This document shows positions 41,174 to 49,514 of a stretch of 49,514 nt of DNA, in pieces. Source of the DNA: JAZDJP01 sp043803805 (GTDB taxonomy: Bacteria; Planctomycetota; JAZDJP01); assembly GCA_043803805.1 (NCBI GenBank), contig JAZDJP010000077.1, positions 1 through 49,514 on the forward strand, written 5' to 3'. Position numbers and translations under genes: made by a program. The notes under the pieces are model-generated. The model saw only the letters and a program-made list of their open reading frames with translations. It did not search any database and had not been told where the DNA came from. How positions within the stretch are numbered: the first letter of the stretch is position 1; the number at the start of each line of letters is the position of its first letter.

Positions 41174-42232
41174 TTAAACCCGAATCACTCGCCCCTCTAA
41201 ATTAGACCGGTACATCGCCTCGACGATTTTAAGGCAGGCCAGCCCCGCCTCCCCGGAGACCCCCCACATGGGCTTCTCGTCCCGAAGAACACAATCCACG
41301 GCGTATTCCAGTTCCTTCACGTAGCCAAGGTTGAAAAACTCGTCCACCGCCGGCCGCGTCCACCCGAGTGTGTTGTCGGTCTTCTCAATGGCGTAGGCGT
41401 AGCCCGGCCGGCTGTACACCGAAAGCGGCGATCCGAACGTCAGATCGGCGCGGACGCGGCCCTGGGACCCGTAGACTTCCACGCAATCCTCCATGCCCCC
41501 CACCGTGATGTAATTCCCCTCCACGAAAACATGCTGGCCCTTGGCGAATTTCATGATGCCGACCGCGAAATCCTCCCCGCCGTTGTCCTTGTGAATATAA
41601 TTATCCGCGAGCCCGCCGTTCGTCTTCCCGATGACCTCCACGACCGGGTTTTTCCCCTCCTCCCCGAGAAAATGGAGCGCCCAGCCGATCGGATGGATCG
41701 CCAGGTGGATGAGACACCCCCCGCCGCAGGTCGCCTTGTTCCTGGCGAAGGGGGAATGGGTGCCGTTGTGAACCTCCTTCGCCTTGAGATAGAGCACATC
41801 GCCCACCGCCCCTTCGCGGACGATCTCGATGAGACGGATGAGCGCCGGGGCGAAACACCAGTCCTCCGCATAGAAAAGCTTCACGCCCGCCTTCCGGCAG
41901 GCCTCCACCGCGGCCTCCGCGTCCTTCACCTCGGTCGCCAGGGGCTTTTCGCAAACGATGTGCTTGCCCGCCGCCGCGCAGTCCCGGACCATCCGGGCGT
42001 GAAGGTGGTTCGGGGCGCAGATCGAAACCAGGTCAACCTCCTCCTTCGCCAGCATCTCCGTGTAATCCCGATAAGTCCCGGGGACGCCCCATCTCCGGCT
42101 GTATTCCTCGAGATTGTCGAGCGCCCCGACGGCCACGATGTCCACTTTGGGATTCCGCTTGTAGGAATCCGCGTGGAAATCCGCCGAGAAACGGCTACCG
42201 ATGATGCCGACCCGGATCCGATCCTTCGCCAT
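41174..42232 (-). CDS. Gfo/Idh/MocA-family oxidoreductase
   Basis: A 352-residue NAD(P)-dependent sugar-type dehydrogenase. The Rossmann start is IRVGIIGSRFSADFHADSY, followed by VSICAPNHLHARM, the family signature CEKPLATEV and the catalytic-domain motif GGGCLIHLAIHPIGW, where Asp of the usual D-x-x-H is replaced by Ala (HLAIH). ATG 42232 begins the family homology. Substrate unknown. No sugar operon surrounds it. Confidence 0.88.
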   Translation of the reverse strand: MAKDRIRVGIIGSRFSADFHADSYKRNPKVDIVAVGALDNLEEYSRRWGVPGTYRDYTEMLAKEEVDLVSICAPNHLHARMVRDCAAAGKHIVCEKPLATEVKDAEAAVEACRKAGVKLFYAEDWCFAPALIRLIEIVREGAVGDVLYLKAKEVHNGTHSPFARNKATCGGGCLIHLAIHPIGWALHFLGEEGKNPVVEVIGKTNGGLADNYIHKDNGGEDFAVGIMKFAKGQHVFVEGNYITVGGMEDCVEVYGSQGRVRADLTFGSPLSVYSRPGYAYAIEKTDNTLGWTRPAVDEFFNLGYVKELEYAVDCVLRDEKPMWGVSGEAGLACLKIVEAMYRSNLEGRVIRV

Positions 42233-42486
42233 GGATGAACTCCCTTAAACTCTTGGACTCTTGGACTCTTGGACTCTTAGACTCTTAGACTCCCAGACTC
42301 TCCGACTGACTCACAGATTCCGTCGCTCGTGAAGCGTCGTTCGTATCTCGCAGAAAAACCACAAACAGACATGACGAGCGTCTAGCGGATAGCGTTTAGC
42401 GTATAGGAAAATTCAACTTCATATCCACGCTACTCCTTCTCTTCCTGTCCGCTACCCGCTACACGCTCCACGCTATTCGCTCGTCC
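42233..42486. repeat. Gap of GACTCTTG and TAGCG tandem words
   Basis: Six or more 8-base GACTCTTG/GACTCTTA words (42246-42310; relatives at 12049-12085 and 43376-43425), then TAGCGxxTAGCG words (42385-42410) and inverted CGCTACxCGCT words (42455-42482). The two last sets are complementary and could pair. No gene is seen. Confidence 0.8.
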
Positions 42487-43368
42487 TCATGCCCTCGGAT
42501 GATACTTCCTGTGGGCGGCTTTTAAATGACTTTTATCCACATGGGTGTAAATCTGGGTGGTGGCGATGTTGACGTGGCCGAGCATCTCCTGGACGCTCCG
42601 GAGGTCCGCCCCGCCCTCCAAGAGATGCGTCGCGAAGGAGTGCCGCAGCATGTGCGGATGGACGCTACGCAACCCCGCCGCCGTGGCGTGCTTCCGGACG
42701 ATGCGCCAGAGGGTCTCGCGGCGGAGACGCGCCGATCGGCGCTTGCCGCTCAAAAAAAGATACGGGGAGCCGGCGGAGGCGAGCGTCTTCCGCCAGACCA
42801 GATACGTCTCGACGGCCTCGACGGCCTTCCGTCCCAGGGGAACGATCCGCTCCTTCGCGCGCTTCCCGAAACAGCGGATGTAACGGTATTCGAGCTGGAC
42901 GTCCTCCACCTTCAGGTTCGTCACCTCGGAAACGCGGGCTCCCGTGGCGTAGAAAATCTCCAGGATGGCCCGGTCGCGAAGCCCCCGCCCCTCCGCCGGC
43001 GGAGCGACCAGGAGACGGCCGATGTCCGCCACGCTCAGAACATCCGGAAGGCGCTTCCACAACCGGGGGGAAATGAGGTTCGCCGTGACGGTGGCCTTGA
43101 CCACCCCCTCCGATTCGAGAAAACGATAAAACATCCGTACGGCGGCCAGACGCCGGGCGACCGTGGCGCCGGCCCGGCCCCGGTCCTTCTGCGCCATCAG
43201 GAATGCCGAGACGTCCTCCCCGCGGACCGCGCCGACGGACATGCGCCCGCGCTTCTCCATCTCCCCGATGAACAACACCAAATCGCGCCGATAGGCATCG
43301 AGGGTGTGCGGGGAAAGGCCGCATTCCACCGAAAGATACTCCAAAAATCGCTTGAGGAGATCATTCAT
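42487..43368 (-). CDS. xerC: Tyrosine recombinase XerC/XerD
   Basis: A 293-residue site-specific recombinase that would resolve chromosome dimers at dif. N-terminal core-binding domain (FLEYLSVECGLSPHTLDAYR), catalytic residues Arg in TGARVSEV, Lys in the RCFGKRAKERIVPLG beta-hairpin, His-x-x-Arg in HPHMLRHSFATHLL, His in LGHVNIATTQ and the nucleophile Tyr in IYTHV. XerC or XerD cannot be told by eye. It lacks the extra helix typical of integron integrases. ATG 43368 chosen by family length. 49 bases after leuS on the same strand. Confidence 0.92.
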   Translation of the reverse strand: MNDLLKRFLEYLSVECGLSPHTLDAYRRDLVLFIGEMEKRGRMSVGAVRGEDVSAFLMAQKDRGRAGATVARRLAAVRMFYRFLESEGVVKATVTANLISPRLWKRLPDVLSVADIGRLLVAPPAEGRGLRDRAILEIFYATGARVSEVTNLKVEDVQLEYRYIRCFGKRAKERIVPLGRKAVEAVETYLVWRKTLASAGSPYLFLSGKRRSARLRRETLWRIVRKHATAAGLRSVHPHMLRHSFATHLLEGGADLRSVQEMLGHVNIATTQIYTHVDKSHLKAAHRKYHPRA

Positions 43369-43417
43369 TTCGGTCTTGAGAGTCGGCGAGTCAGCGAGTC
43401 TCGGAGTCTTGGAGTCA

Positions 43418-45895
43418 TCATACAACCAGATTGACAAGTTTGTCCGGAACCACCACCCATTTCCGGACAGGCTTGCCCGACAAGCATTCCCGGATTTTCG
43501 GATCCGCGAGCACCCGGGACTCAAGTTCCGCGCGGGCGATCCCCCGCGGCAACGTCAGGCGCGAACGGACCTTGCCGTTCACCTGGACGGGAACCTCGAC
43601 CTCCGATTCCACCAGGCACGCCGGGTCGAACGCCGGCCAAGGGGTTTTGAAAACGCTCTCGCGGTGGCCGAGTTTCTCCCAAAGTTCCTCCGCCAGGTGC
43701 GGCACGATGGGCGACAGCGCCCCGACGAGAAATTCCACGGCCTCCCGGATCGCCGCCTTCTCGACATCGGGCCGGGCGGCAAGATCCCCCACCCTCTCCA
43801 AGGCGTTCACGAGTTCGTGCGTCTTCGAGATGGCCGTGTTGAAAGCAAAATCCGTTTCACACGCCTCCGTGGCCCGTTTCAAGGCCGCGTGGGCCAGCCG
43901 CCGGATCTCCGTCACCGCCGGGGAGAGCGTCCCGGCCGCGCCGGCGGGACGTTTCGCGGCGGCGAGCCACCCGGCGTTGTCCGTGACCAGCTCGAACACC
44001 CGTCCGATGAACCGCCGCGCCCCCTGTACCCCCTCCTCCTTCCAGAGGATCTCGACGTCCGACGGCGCGAAGAACGCCATGGCCATCCGCGACGCGTCCA
44101 CCCCGTACTCGTCCATCATGGTCGCCGGAGGAACGACGTTTCCCTTCGTCTTCGACATCACCTCACCCTTTGCATCGAGAACCATCCCGTGATTGAAAAG
44201 CCGGGTGACCGGCTCGTCCACCGGAACCCACCCCTCCTCGTGGAGGACCTTCATGAAAAACCGGAAGTAAATCAGATGCATGCAGGCGTGTTCCGAACCC
44301 CCGATGTACAAATCCACCGGGAGCCACTTCGCCGCCTCGGCCTTTCCGAACGGCTCGCGATTATTCTCGGGATCGGTGTAGCGAAGTTGGTACCACGACG
44401 AGCACATGAACGTGTCCATCGTGTCGGGATCGCGCCGGGCGGGCTTTCCGCACGTCGGGCATGGAACGTTCATGAACGCCTTCACGTCCGCGAGCGGCGA
44501 CCGCCCCTTCGGCACGAAATCCGTCACGTCCTCCGGGAGGCGGACCGGGAGATCCTTTTCCGGCACCGGGACGATGCCGCATTTTTCGCAATGAATCATC
44601 GGGATGGGGCATCCCCAGTACCTCTGGCGGGAGATGAGCCAGTCCCGGATCTTGAAATTCACCTTCGACCTGGCGGCCCCCCGGACCGCCAGGTGCTCCG
44701 TCACCTTCCGGATGCCCGCCTCCGACGGCGTTCCGTCGAAGGGGCCGGAGTTGACCATGACGCCGGCATCCCCGAAGGCGTCCGTCATCGCGGCGGGATC
44801 CAGGCTCTGTCCGGCGGGCTGGATGACCACCCGGATGGGAAGCGTGTATTTCCTCGCGAAGGCGAAGTCGCGGGCGTCATGGGCGGGCACCCCCATCACC
44901 ACACCCGTCCCGTAATGGGCCAGAACGTAATCCCCGATCCAGAGCGGCACCGCTTCTCCGGTGAGCGGATGGATCATGTGCCGTCCGGAAAAAACCCCGT
45001 CCTTCTCGCCCACGGCCGTCCGTTCGATCTCGGATTTCGCGCCGGCCCGCCGGATGTATTCGGCGACCGCCCCCTCCTGGGGAGTCCCCTTCGCGAGCAA
45101 AGCCGCCAGAGGATGTTCCGGCGCCATCGTCATGAACGTGACGCCATAAAGCGTGTCGGCGCGTGTCGTGAAGACGGTGAGTTTTCCGCCGCCCTCGATC
45201 GCGAAATCAATCTCGGCGCCCTCGCTCCGCCCGATCCAGTTCCTCTGCATCGTCTTGATGGGCTCGGGCCAGGCCGGCAGGCGCTCGAGCCCGTCGAGAA
45301 GTTTCTGGGCGTAGGCCGAGAGCCGGAAATGCCACTGCTCGTATTCGCGCTTGCCCACCTCCCCGCCGCACCGCCAGCATTTCCCGTCGTGGACCTGCTC
45401 GTTGGCGAGGCCCGTCTTGCAGGTGTCGCACCAGTTCACCGGCGATTTCGCCCGGTAGGCGAGCCCCTTCCGGTGAAGCAGCAGGAACATCCACTGGGTC
45501 CACCGGTAGTAATCCGGGTTGCAGGTCCGGACCTCGCGCTCCCAGTCGTAGGAGATGGCCATGCGCTGGAGGGTGCGCTTGCCCATTTCGATGTTGCCCA
45601 GGGTCCACGTCCGCGGATGGGTGCCGCGCTTGATGGCCGCCTGCTCCGCCGGAAGGCCGAAGGCGTCCCAGCCGAACGGGTGGAGGACGTCGTGCCCCTT
45701 CATAAGGCGATAGCGGGCGATGATGTCCCCGATGGTGTAATTCCGGAAGTGACCCATGTGGATGTCGCCGGAGGGATAGGCGAACATCTCAAGGATATAA
45801 TACTTGTTCTTCGGGACCGCCGTCGCCGCGAAGAGGCGATCCTTCGCCCAGCGTTCCCGCCACTTCGACTCGATCGCCGCGAAATCGTATTTCAT
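43418..45895 (-). CDS. leuS: Leucine--tRNA ligase
   Basis: Class I synthetase of 825 residues. HIGH motif as PSGDIHMGHFRNY, zinc-binding cysteines (WCDTCKTGLANEQV, CWRCGG), the CP1 editing domain with FTTRADTLYGVTFM and GVPAHDARDFAFA (conserved Asp), and the KMSKS motif as VMSKTKGN. ATG 45895 has GAGGAATCCC before it and a TTGAAA/TAGAAT promoter upstream. xerC follows closely. Confidence 0.97.
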   Translation of the reverse strand: MKYDFAAIESKWRERWAKDRLFAATAVPKNKYYILEMFAYPSGDIHMGHFRNYTIGDIIARYRLMKGHDVLHPFGWDAFGLPAEQAAIKRGTHPRTWTLGNIEMGKRTLQRMAISYDWEREVRTCNPDYYRWTQWMFLLLHRKGLAYRAKSPVNWCDTCKTGLANEQVHDGKCWRCGGEVGKREYEQWHFRLSAYAQKLLDGLERLPAWPEPIKTMQRNWIGRSEGAEIDFAIEGGGKLTVFTTRADTLYGVTFMTMAPEHPLAALLAKGTPQEGAVAEYIRRAGAKSEIERTAVGEKDGVFSGRHMIHPLTGEAVPLWIGDYVLAHYGTGVVMGVPAHDARDFAFARKYTLPIRVVIQPAGQSLDPAAMTDAFGDAGVMVNSGPFDGTPSEAGIRKVTEHLAVRGAARSKVNFKIRDWLISRQRYWGCPIPMIHCEKCGIVPVPEKDLPVRLPEDVTDFVPKGRSPLADVKAFMNVPCPTCGKPARRDPDTMDTFMCSSWYQLRYTDPENNREPFGKAEAAKWLPVDLYIGGSEHACMHLIYFRFFMKVLHEEGWVPVDEPVTRLFNHGMVLDAKGEVMSKTKGNVVPPATMMDEYGVDASRMAMAFFAPSDVEILWKEEGVQGARRFIGRVFELVTDNAGWLAAAKRPAGAAGTLSPAVTEIRRLAHAALKRATEACETDFAFNTAISKTHELVNALERVGDLAARPDVEKAAIREAVEFLVGALSPIVPHLAEELWEKLGHRESVFKTPWPAFDPACLVESEVEVPVQVNGKVRSRLTLPRGIARAELESRVLADPKIRECLSGKPVRKWVVVPDKLVNLVV

Positions 45896-45923
45896 GGGAT
45901 TCCTCGGATGAAAATGTCCCGCG

Positions 45924-45951
45924 ATTCTACGGGAATCGCCCCCGCTTTCAA
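45924..45951 (-). promoter_or_regulatory. Promoter of leuS
   Basis: Minus strand: TTGAAA (45951-45946), 16-base spacer, TAGAAT (45929-45924), 28 bases before the leuS ATG. The -35 box overlaps the stop region of the upstream gene. Confidence 0.6.
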
Positions 45952-47222
45952 TGGGCGAGCAGGTAGCGGAGGTAGTCCGGGAATCCCGTCATCGCCGCGG
46001 GCGGGGACTCGGCGATGATGACCGGCCCCTCCGCCGATCGCGCAAGAAGCCCGTGGCTTCCCCTGACCAGGGTCGGATCGAGGGGGACCACGTCCATGAG
46101 ATATCGAAAACCGAGAGACTTCTGGAGGAGCCGGATCCCCGCCCGGGCCTTTGAGGTCATGAACAATTCGCAGGGGTCATACCCGGGCTTGCGGTGAATG
46201 TCCACGGTCCGGGCAAAATCGGGCGCCCGCGCGTCGTCGCGCCAGTAATAATAACAAAACCACGCATCCGGTTTCGCCAGGGCGATGAGATCCCCCGACC
46301 GCGGGTGGTCCAATTCCAGTTCCGCCGGGGCGCACACCCGGGCCACCCCCGAGACGCCCGCCACGAACCGTTTCACCTCGTCGAGGGGAAGCCCCCGAAC
46401 GTACACGTGCGCCACCTGGTGATCGCATACCGCGAAGGCGCGGGACTGGTACGGAAGAAGCATCTCCCCGAACGGCCCGTCCCGCACGGCGAGCCACCCC
46501 TTCTCCCGGAACGCGCGGTTGAGGAGAACGGGATTCGACACGGGGACAAGGCCGTATTCGGATACCACGACCACCTTCGCGCCGATGTCGTGTGCGGCCT
46601 CCATCACGCGTCCGGCGCAGGCATCCACCTCCCGCAGGGGTTTTTCGTCCCCGGGACCGTATCGTTGATAGTCATAATCCAGATGCGGCAGATAGACGAG
46701 CGTCAGATCCGGTCGCTTCTCCCTCATGACCAGCGCCGCCGCCTTCGCGAGCCACTCGCTTGAAAGAAGCCCCGCCATCGGCCCCCAGAAGGCATGAAAC
46801 GGGAAAGGCCCCAGTTTTTCCCCGAGGGCGCACCCCGTTTCGTCCAGGATGGCGAACACCTTCGATCCGTCCGCCCCGTAGTGCGGCCGCGGGGTGACGT
46901 ACCACGACAGGGGCGCCCCGAGCGGAAACCACCAGCCGATGCTCGCCGCCTTCACGCCCGCGGTGACGGATTCACCGGAAATGAGGGAATACGCCTGCTG
47001 CCAGAACCGCACCTCCCCCGTGTCGCGGTGGAGCCAGCCGTTCCCCACGATGCCATGTTTCGACGGCGGAAGCCCCGTCAGCATGGTCGCCTGGGCGGTG
47101 CAGGTCACCGCCGGGACGGGCGGCTTCCAGGCCAGGGGATTCCCGACGGTCAAAATCCGCGGCGCACGCCGGGCCAGTTCGGGCGTGAGGCCCACCACGT
47201 TGATAACGCACACTTTCGCCAT
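45948..47222 (-). CDS. Alkaline-phosphatase-fold phosphodiesterase (type I PDE/NPP family)
   Basis: A 424-residue protein of the nucleotide pyrophosphatase/phosphodiesterase family. The nucleophile threonine lies in PAVTCTAQATMLTGLPPSKHG, with metal-binding residues in YLPHLDYDYQRYGP, VVVSEYGLVPV (Ser-Glu-Tyr where Asp-His is more usual) and GSHGLL near the C-terminus. No signal peptide, so it is probably cytoplasmic. Substrate not deducible. Divergent from the exported protein at 47294. Altered metal ligands are possible. Confidence 0.85.
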   Translation of the reverse strand: MAKVCVINVVGLTPELARRAPRILTVGNPLAWKPPVPAVTCTAQATMLTGLPPSKHGIVGNGWLHRDTGEVRFWQQAYSLISGESVTAGVKAASIGWWFPLGAPLSWYVTPRPHYGADGSKVFAILDETGCALGEKLGPFPFHAFWGPMAGLLSSEWLAKAAALVMREKRPDLTLVYLPHLDYDYQRYGPGDEKPLREVDACAGRVMEAAHDIGAKVVVVSEYGLVPVSNPVLLNRAFREKGWLAVRDGPFGEMLLPYQSRAFAVCDHQVAHVYVRGLPLDEVKRFVAGVSGVARVCAPAELELDHPRSGDLIALAKPDAWFCYYYWRDDARAPDFARTVDIHRKPGYDPCELFMTSKARAGIRLLQKSLGFRYLMDVVPLDPTLVRGSHGLLARSAEGPVIIAESPPAAMTGFPDYLRYLLAH

Positions 47223-47251
47223 TTGCCACCATCCTCCGGGTACGGTACAAT
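47223..47251 (+). promoter_or_regulatory. Promoter of the exported protein gene
   Basis: TTGCCA at 47223-47228, 17-base spacer, TACAAT at 47246-47251, 42 bases before ATG 47294. Confidence 0.65.
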
Positions 47252-47293
47252 TATACGGAATCGTCCTCCCGGTGAAAGCCGAAAGGAGTCCCC

Positions 47294-48097
47294 ATGATAC
47301 CCCGGATGTTTTTTGCCGCCGTTCTCCTTGCCGCCGCGACCCTCCCCGCCGACACCGTCGTCTTGAAAAACGGCGACCGGATCGAGGGCAAGGTCACCGA
47401 AAACTCCGACAAGGGAGTCTCCATCACCGTCACCCGGGGAAATATGCAGGCCGTCTTCCACTATCGGAAAGACGAGGTCGCATCCATCGAGGCGGGCGCC
47501 GATCCCGCCGAGATCCTCCGGGAGGAATACCAGACACGCCTGGCGAAGGTCGCCAACGGCGGGACCGCCGACGGCTGGTTCGCCCTGGGCGAGTGGTGCG
47601 CTGAAAAACTCCTGAAAAAGGAGGCCGAGGCGGCCTGGCGCAAAACACTAACCTTCGCCCCCGACCATGAGGGGGCCCGCCGGGCGCTTGGCTACCGGCG
47701 CCACCAGGGAACCTGGATGACCGAGGAAGAAGTCCGGATGGCGGAAGGATATGTGAAATTCCGGGGCCAGTGGGTGAAGCCGGAGGAGCGCGACCGCATC
47801 CTCGCCGATGAGTCGGACATGAAAAAGAAACTCGAAACGGAACTGGCCGCCCTCGAAAAGACCCGTAAGAGCGACCGGGAATCGCTCGAATCCAAAATCA
47901 AGGACCTCGAACGGAGGATCCGGGATGCCGAGGCCGACGACGGCCCCACCATCTCCTTCGACCGCTCTCCCCGCGTCATCATCCTCCAACCCCCGGTCGT
48001 CGTCGAGGAACATCATCGGAGCAGATTCGAGGTGGGCGGCGCTTACCGGTCCCCCTCGGGAAGGACGTCGTTGCGGTTTCGGATTGGGGGGGATTGA
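47294..48097 (+). CDS. Exported protein with small beta domain and coiled coil
   Basis: A 267-residue protein: signal peptide (MIPRMFFAAVLLAAATLPA), a ~45-residue beta module starting DTVVLKNGDRIEGKVTENSD and resembling the one at 22755-23906, a helical region with RRALGYRRHQGTWMTEEEV and YVKFRGQWVKPEER (paired 'GYxxxxGxW' repeats), a Lys/Glu coiled coil (~185-225), and a beta-rich end. I recall this combination from Planctomycetota-like genomes, but cannot confirm it. Shine-Dalgarno AAAGGAG. Function unknown; envelope location likely. Confidence 0.8.
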   Translation: MIPRMFFAAVLLAAATLPADTVVLKNGDRIEGKVTENSDKGVSITVTRGNMQAVFHYRKDEVASIEAGADPAEILREEYQTRLAKVANGGTADGWFALGEWCAEKLLKKEAEAAWRKTLTFAPDHEGARRALGYRRHQGTWMTEEEVRMAEGYVKFRGQWVKPEERDRILADESDMKKKLETELAALEKTRKSDRESLESKIKDLERRIRDAEADDGPTISFDRSPRVIILQPPVVVEEHHRSRFEVGGAYRSPSGRTSLRFRIGGD

Positions 48098-48126
48098 ATC
48101 GCGGATTGCGGACGGCTATCGTATCG

Positions 48127-48714
48127 TCAGTTGAAGAATGACTGTCGTATCCCGGTTACAAACATCTCCACAGCGACGGTAGCCAGTGTCATTCCCATCA
48201 AACGCTCGATGGCCTTCAGTCCCCGGTTACCCAAAAGCATGCTCAACCGGCCCGAAAACATCAGAACGATTCCGGCGGCCAGCCACGCACAAAAGAGCGC
48301 AAGCAGCCACTCGGGCCGACGCGACGGTTCCCGGGACACGAGAAGAATGACCGTTGTTATGGCCGAGGGACCGGCCACAAGAGGAACCGCCAGAGGGACC
48401 ACGAGCGGGGAACCGCTTGCCGCATTTTCAAAAACCATCTCGGAACCCAGGAAAACCATCTTCGTCGCGATCATGAGGAGGATAATGCCGCCGGCTATGC
48501 CGAGCGATGATCGGGATACCCCCAAAAGAGTCAGAATGTGGTTTCCGGCAAAAAGGAACATCACGAGAATGGCCAGTGCGATGAGTAACTCCCGGACAAT
48601 GATCCGGCGATGCAGACGGCGATCCACCGTGCTGAGGGCGCACACAAAAAGCGGAATGTTCCCCAGCGGATCAATCACCAGAAACAACACGACGATGGCG
48701 GATAATACGGACAT
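48127..48714 (-). CDS. marC: MarC-family integral membrane protein
   Basis: A 195-residue, six-helix membrane protein. The N-terminal VVLFLVIDPLGNIPLFV and the later PLAVPLVAGPSAITTVIL carry the paired Pro/Gly-Pro motifs typical of MarC. Family length is about 200. Despite the name, the role is not settled. It converges with the exported protein gene. Confidence 0.92.
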   Translation of the reverse strand: MSVLSAIVVLFLVIDPLGNIPLFVCALSTVDRRLHRRIIVRELLIALAILVMFLFAGNHILTLLGVSRSSLGIAGGIILLMIATKMVFLGSEMVFENAASGSPLVVPLAVPLVAGPSAITTVILLVSREPSRRPEWLLALFCAWLAAGIVLMFSGRLSMLLGNRGLKAIERLMGMTLATVAVEMFVTGIRQSFFN

Positions 48715-48944
48715 CGCGCACCTTCACGTTCATGGCGTTCAACCGGCATTCGACCGTTCCAACACCGACGCGGCACTCGCGGATTTTAACCGACCACCCG
48801 CACCGAACCACGAAAAATCCGGCTCGGAGCGGAACCCCTCACCGGAATCGGGAAAACCGTTCAATTTCCCGTGCCGTCACAATCCGAAACGATAGAATGT
48901 CCGCGTTGTTAATTCGTCATTCGAAATTCGGAATTCGACATTCC
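48715..48944. repeat. Gap ending in ATTCG words before the radical SAM gene
   Basis: Nothing recognised up to about 48888. TAGAAT near 48893 could be a -10 box. From 48910 to 48945 there are ATTCGxAATTCG words running directly into the ATG of the next gene. Confidence 0.5.
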
Positions 48945-49514
48945 ATGCCCCATTCCCTGTTCCGCTCCTACCGCGCCTACCTCCAGTCCAAATTCGGCCC
49001 GGGGACCATCCGCAAGGTGACGGTGGACGGCGGATTTTCCTGCCCCAACATTGACGGCACCGTCGGCGCGGGCGGGTGCGCCTACTGCAACAACGAAAGT
49101 TTTTCGCCGGCGTTCGCGCTCCGTCGCCGGGAGGGGATTATCCCCGTGCGCGACCAGGTGGCGGCGGGAATCAAACGTCTCGCGGCATCCCGGAAGGCCG
49201 ATCGCTTTATCGTATATTTCCAGCCCTTCACGAACACCCACGCCCCCGTGGACGCCCTGAAACGCCTCTACGACGAGGCCCTGGACCACCCGGCGGTGGC
49301 GGGGCTCGCGGTGGGCACACGCCCCGACTGCGTGGACGAGGAAAAACTCGCCCTGCTGGAAAATTACGCCTCGCGGATGCCCGTGATTGTCGAATACGGC
49401 CTCGAATCCGCCCACGACCGGACGCTCGCCGCGCTGAACCGCGGCCACGATTTCGCCGCCTTCGCCGCCGCCATGCGCCTGAGCGCGGGCCGGCGGTTCG
49501 ACATCGGCGTCCAT
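48945..49514 (+). CDS. Radical SAM protein, TIGR01212 (YhcC) family, 3' end cut by window edge
   Basis: 190 codons without a stop to the window end. Starts MPHSLFRSYRAYLQSKFG; the cluster motif is CPNIDGTVGAGGCAYCNN, i.e. C-x11-C-x2-C, the unusual long spacing of the TIGR01212/YhcC group, followed by YFQPFTNTHAP and VEYGLESAHDRTL. Biochemical role unknown. The ATG at 48945 follows ATTCG repeats directly and has no Shine-Dalgarno. Confidence 0.88.
   Translation, partial: MPHSLFRSYRAYLQSKFGPGTIRKVTVDGGFSCPNIDGTVGAGGCAYCNNESFSPAFALRRREGIIPVRDQVAAGIKRLAASRKADRFIVYFQPFTNTHAPVDALKRLYDEALDHPAVAGLAVGTRPDCVDEEKLALLENYASRMPVIVEYGLESAHDRTLAALNRGHDFAAFAAAMRLSAGRRFDIGVH

Noticed and set aside
42246..42310. 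CRISPR array
   Set aside because: Units are 8 bases long, directly adjacent, without spacers; no cas genes.
42487..43368. Integron integrase for the cassette at 24 kb
   Set aside because: It matches XerC/XerD in length and lacks the additional IntI segment; it is far from the cassette and next to leuS.

Overview
The window is GC-rich chromosomal DNA from a bacterium, probably an uncultivated, deep-branching Gram-negative lineage. Lipoproteins with lipoboxes, an O-antigen ligase/polymerase-like protein, GDP-mannose synthesis genes and Sec-exported proteins support two membranes. The two exported proteins with a short 'VVLK-G..G' beta domain, a TIGR00300 enzyme and a Ski2-like helicase would fit Planctomycetota or a neighbouring candidate phylum, but this placement is a weak inference. 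Most of the window is core housekeeping DNA. There is one accessory patch (about 5.8-15.2 kb) and one integron-like cassette (24.1-24.55 kb).

Layout. 1-4.5 kb: translation operon thrS-infC-GYD gene-rpmI-rplT-pheS, without pheT. 4.5-5.7 kb: repeat-filled gap, HAD phosphatase, and a divergent gene for a 41-residue very basic protein. 5.8-15.2 kb: an ArgZ-type amidinotransferase, a lipoprotein, a RelE/RHH toxin-antitoxin pair, an IS200-like element, a decayed potassium-channel fragment, a HEPN/MNT pair, an intact RCK potassium channel, a zinc-ribbon microprotein, a TIGR00300 enzyme, riboflavin synthase, a membrane protein and an AbiE pair. 15.5-20.6 kb: polA-coaE-rho. 20.6-23.9 kb: a c-di-GMP-I (GEMM) riboswitch with a terminator platform, then an HTH protein, an ExeA-like ATPase and an exported protein. 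23.9-25.5 kb: dispersed repeats, an integron cassette with an attC-like site, and a pilin-like protein. 25.5-31.5 kb: comM/yifB, a small TPR-like membrane protein, ruvX-manC-manA and a GAF-GGDEF diguanylate cyclase. 31.5-37.1 kb: folD, an EEP-family protein, a radical SAM DNA-repair-type protein and a Ski2-like helicase. 37.3-49.5 kb: a lipoprotein, a Wzy/WaaL-like protein, proB, a Gfo/Idh/MocA oxidoreductase, xerC/D, leuS, a phosphodiesterase-like protein, an exported protein, marC and a truncated radical SAM gene.

How genes may work together. (i) The amidinotransferase and the TIGR00300 enzyme are the two halves of cyanobacterial AgrE/ArgZ, here as separate genes; together they would convert arginine to ornithine and then proline with release of ammonia, and proB makes proline by the other route. 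(ii) The diguanylate cyclase at 30.3-31.5 kb makes the ligand sensed by the riboswitch at 20.7 kb, whose architecture predicts that c-di-GMP turns the HTH-ATPase operon off. (iii) manA and manC supply GDP-mannose for surface glycans that the Wzy/WaaL-like protein could handle.

Gene junctions carry several families of short degenerate repeats. In three places these read into coding sequence (CoaE N-terminus, ProB C-terminus, and the open frame upstream of the Wzy-like gene). No tRNA, rRNA or CRISPR array was seen.
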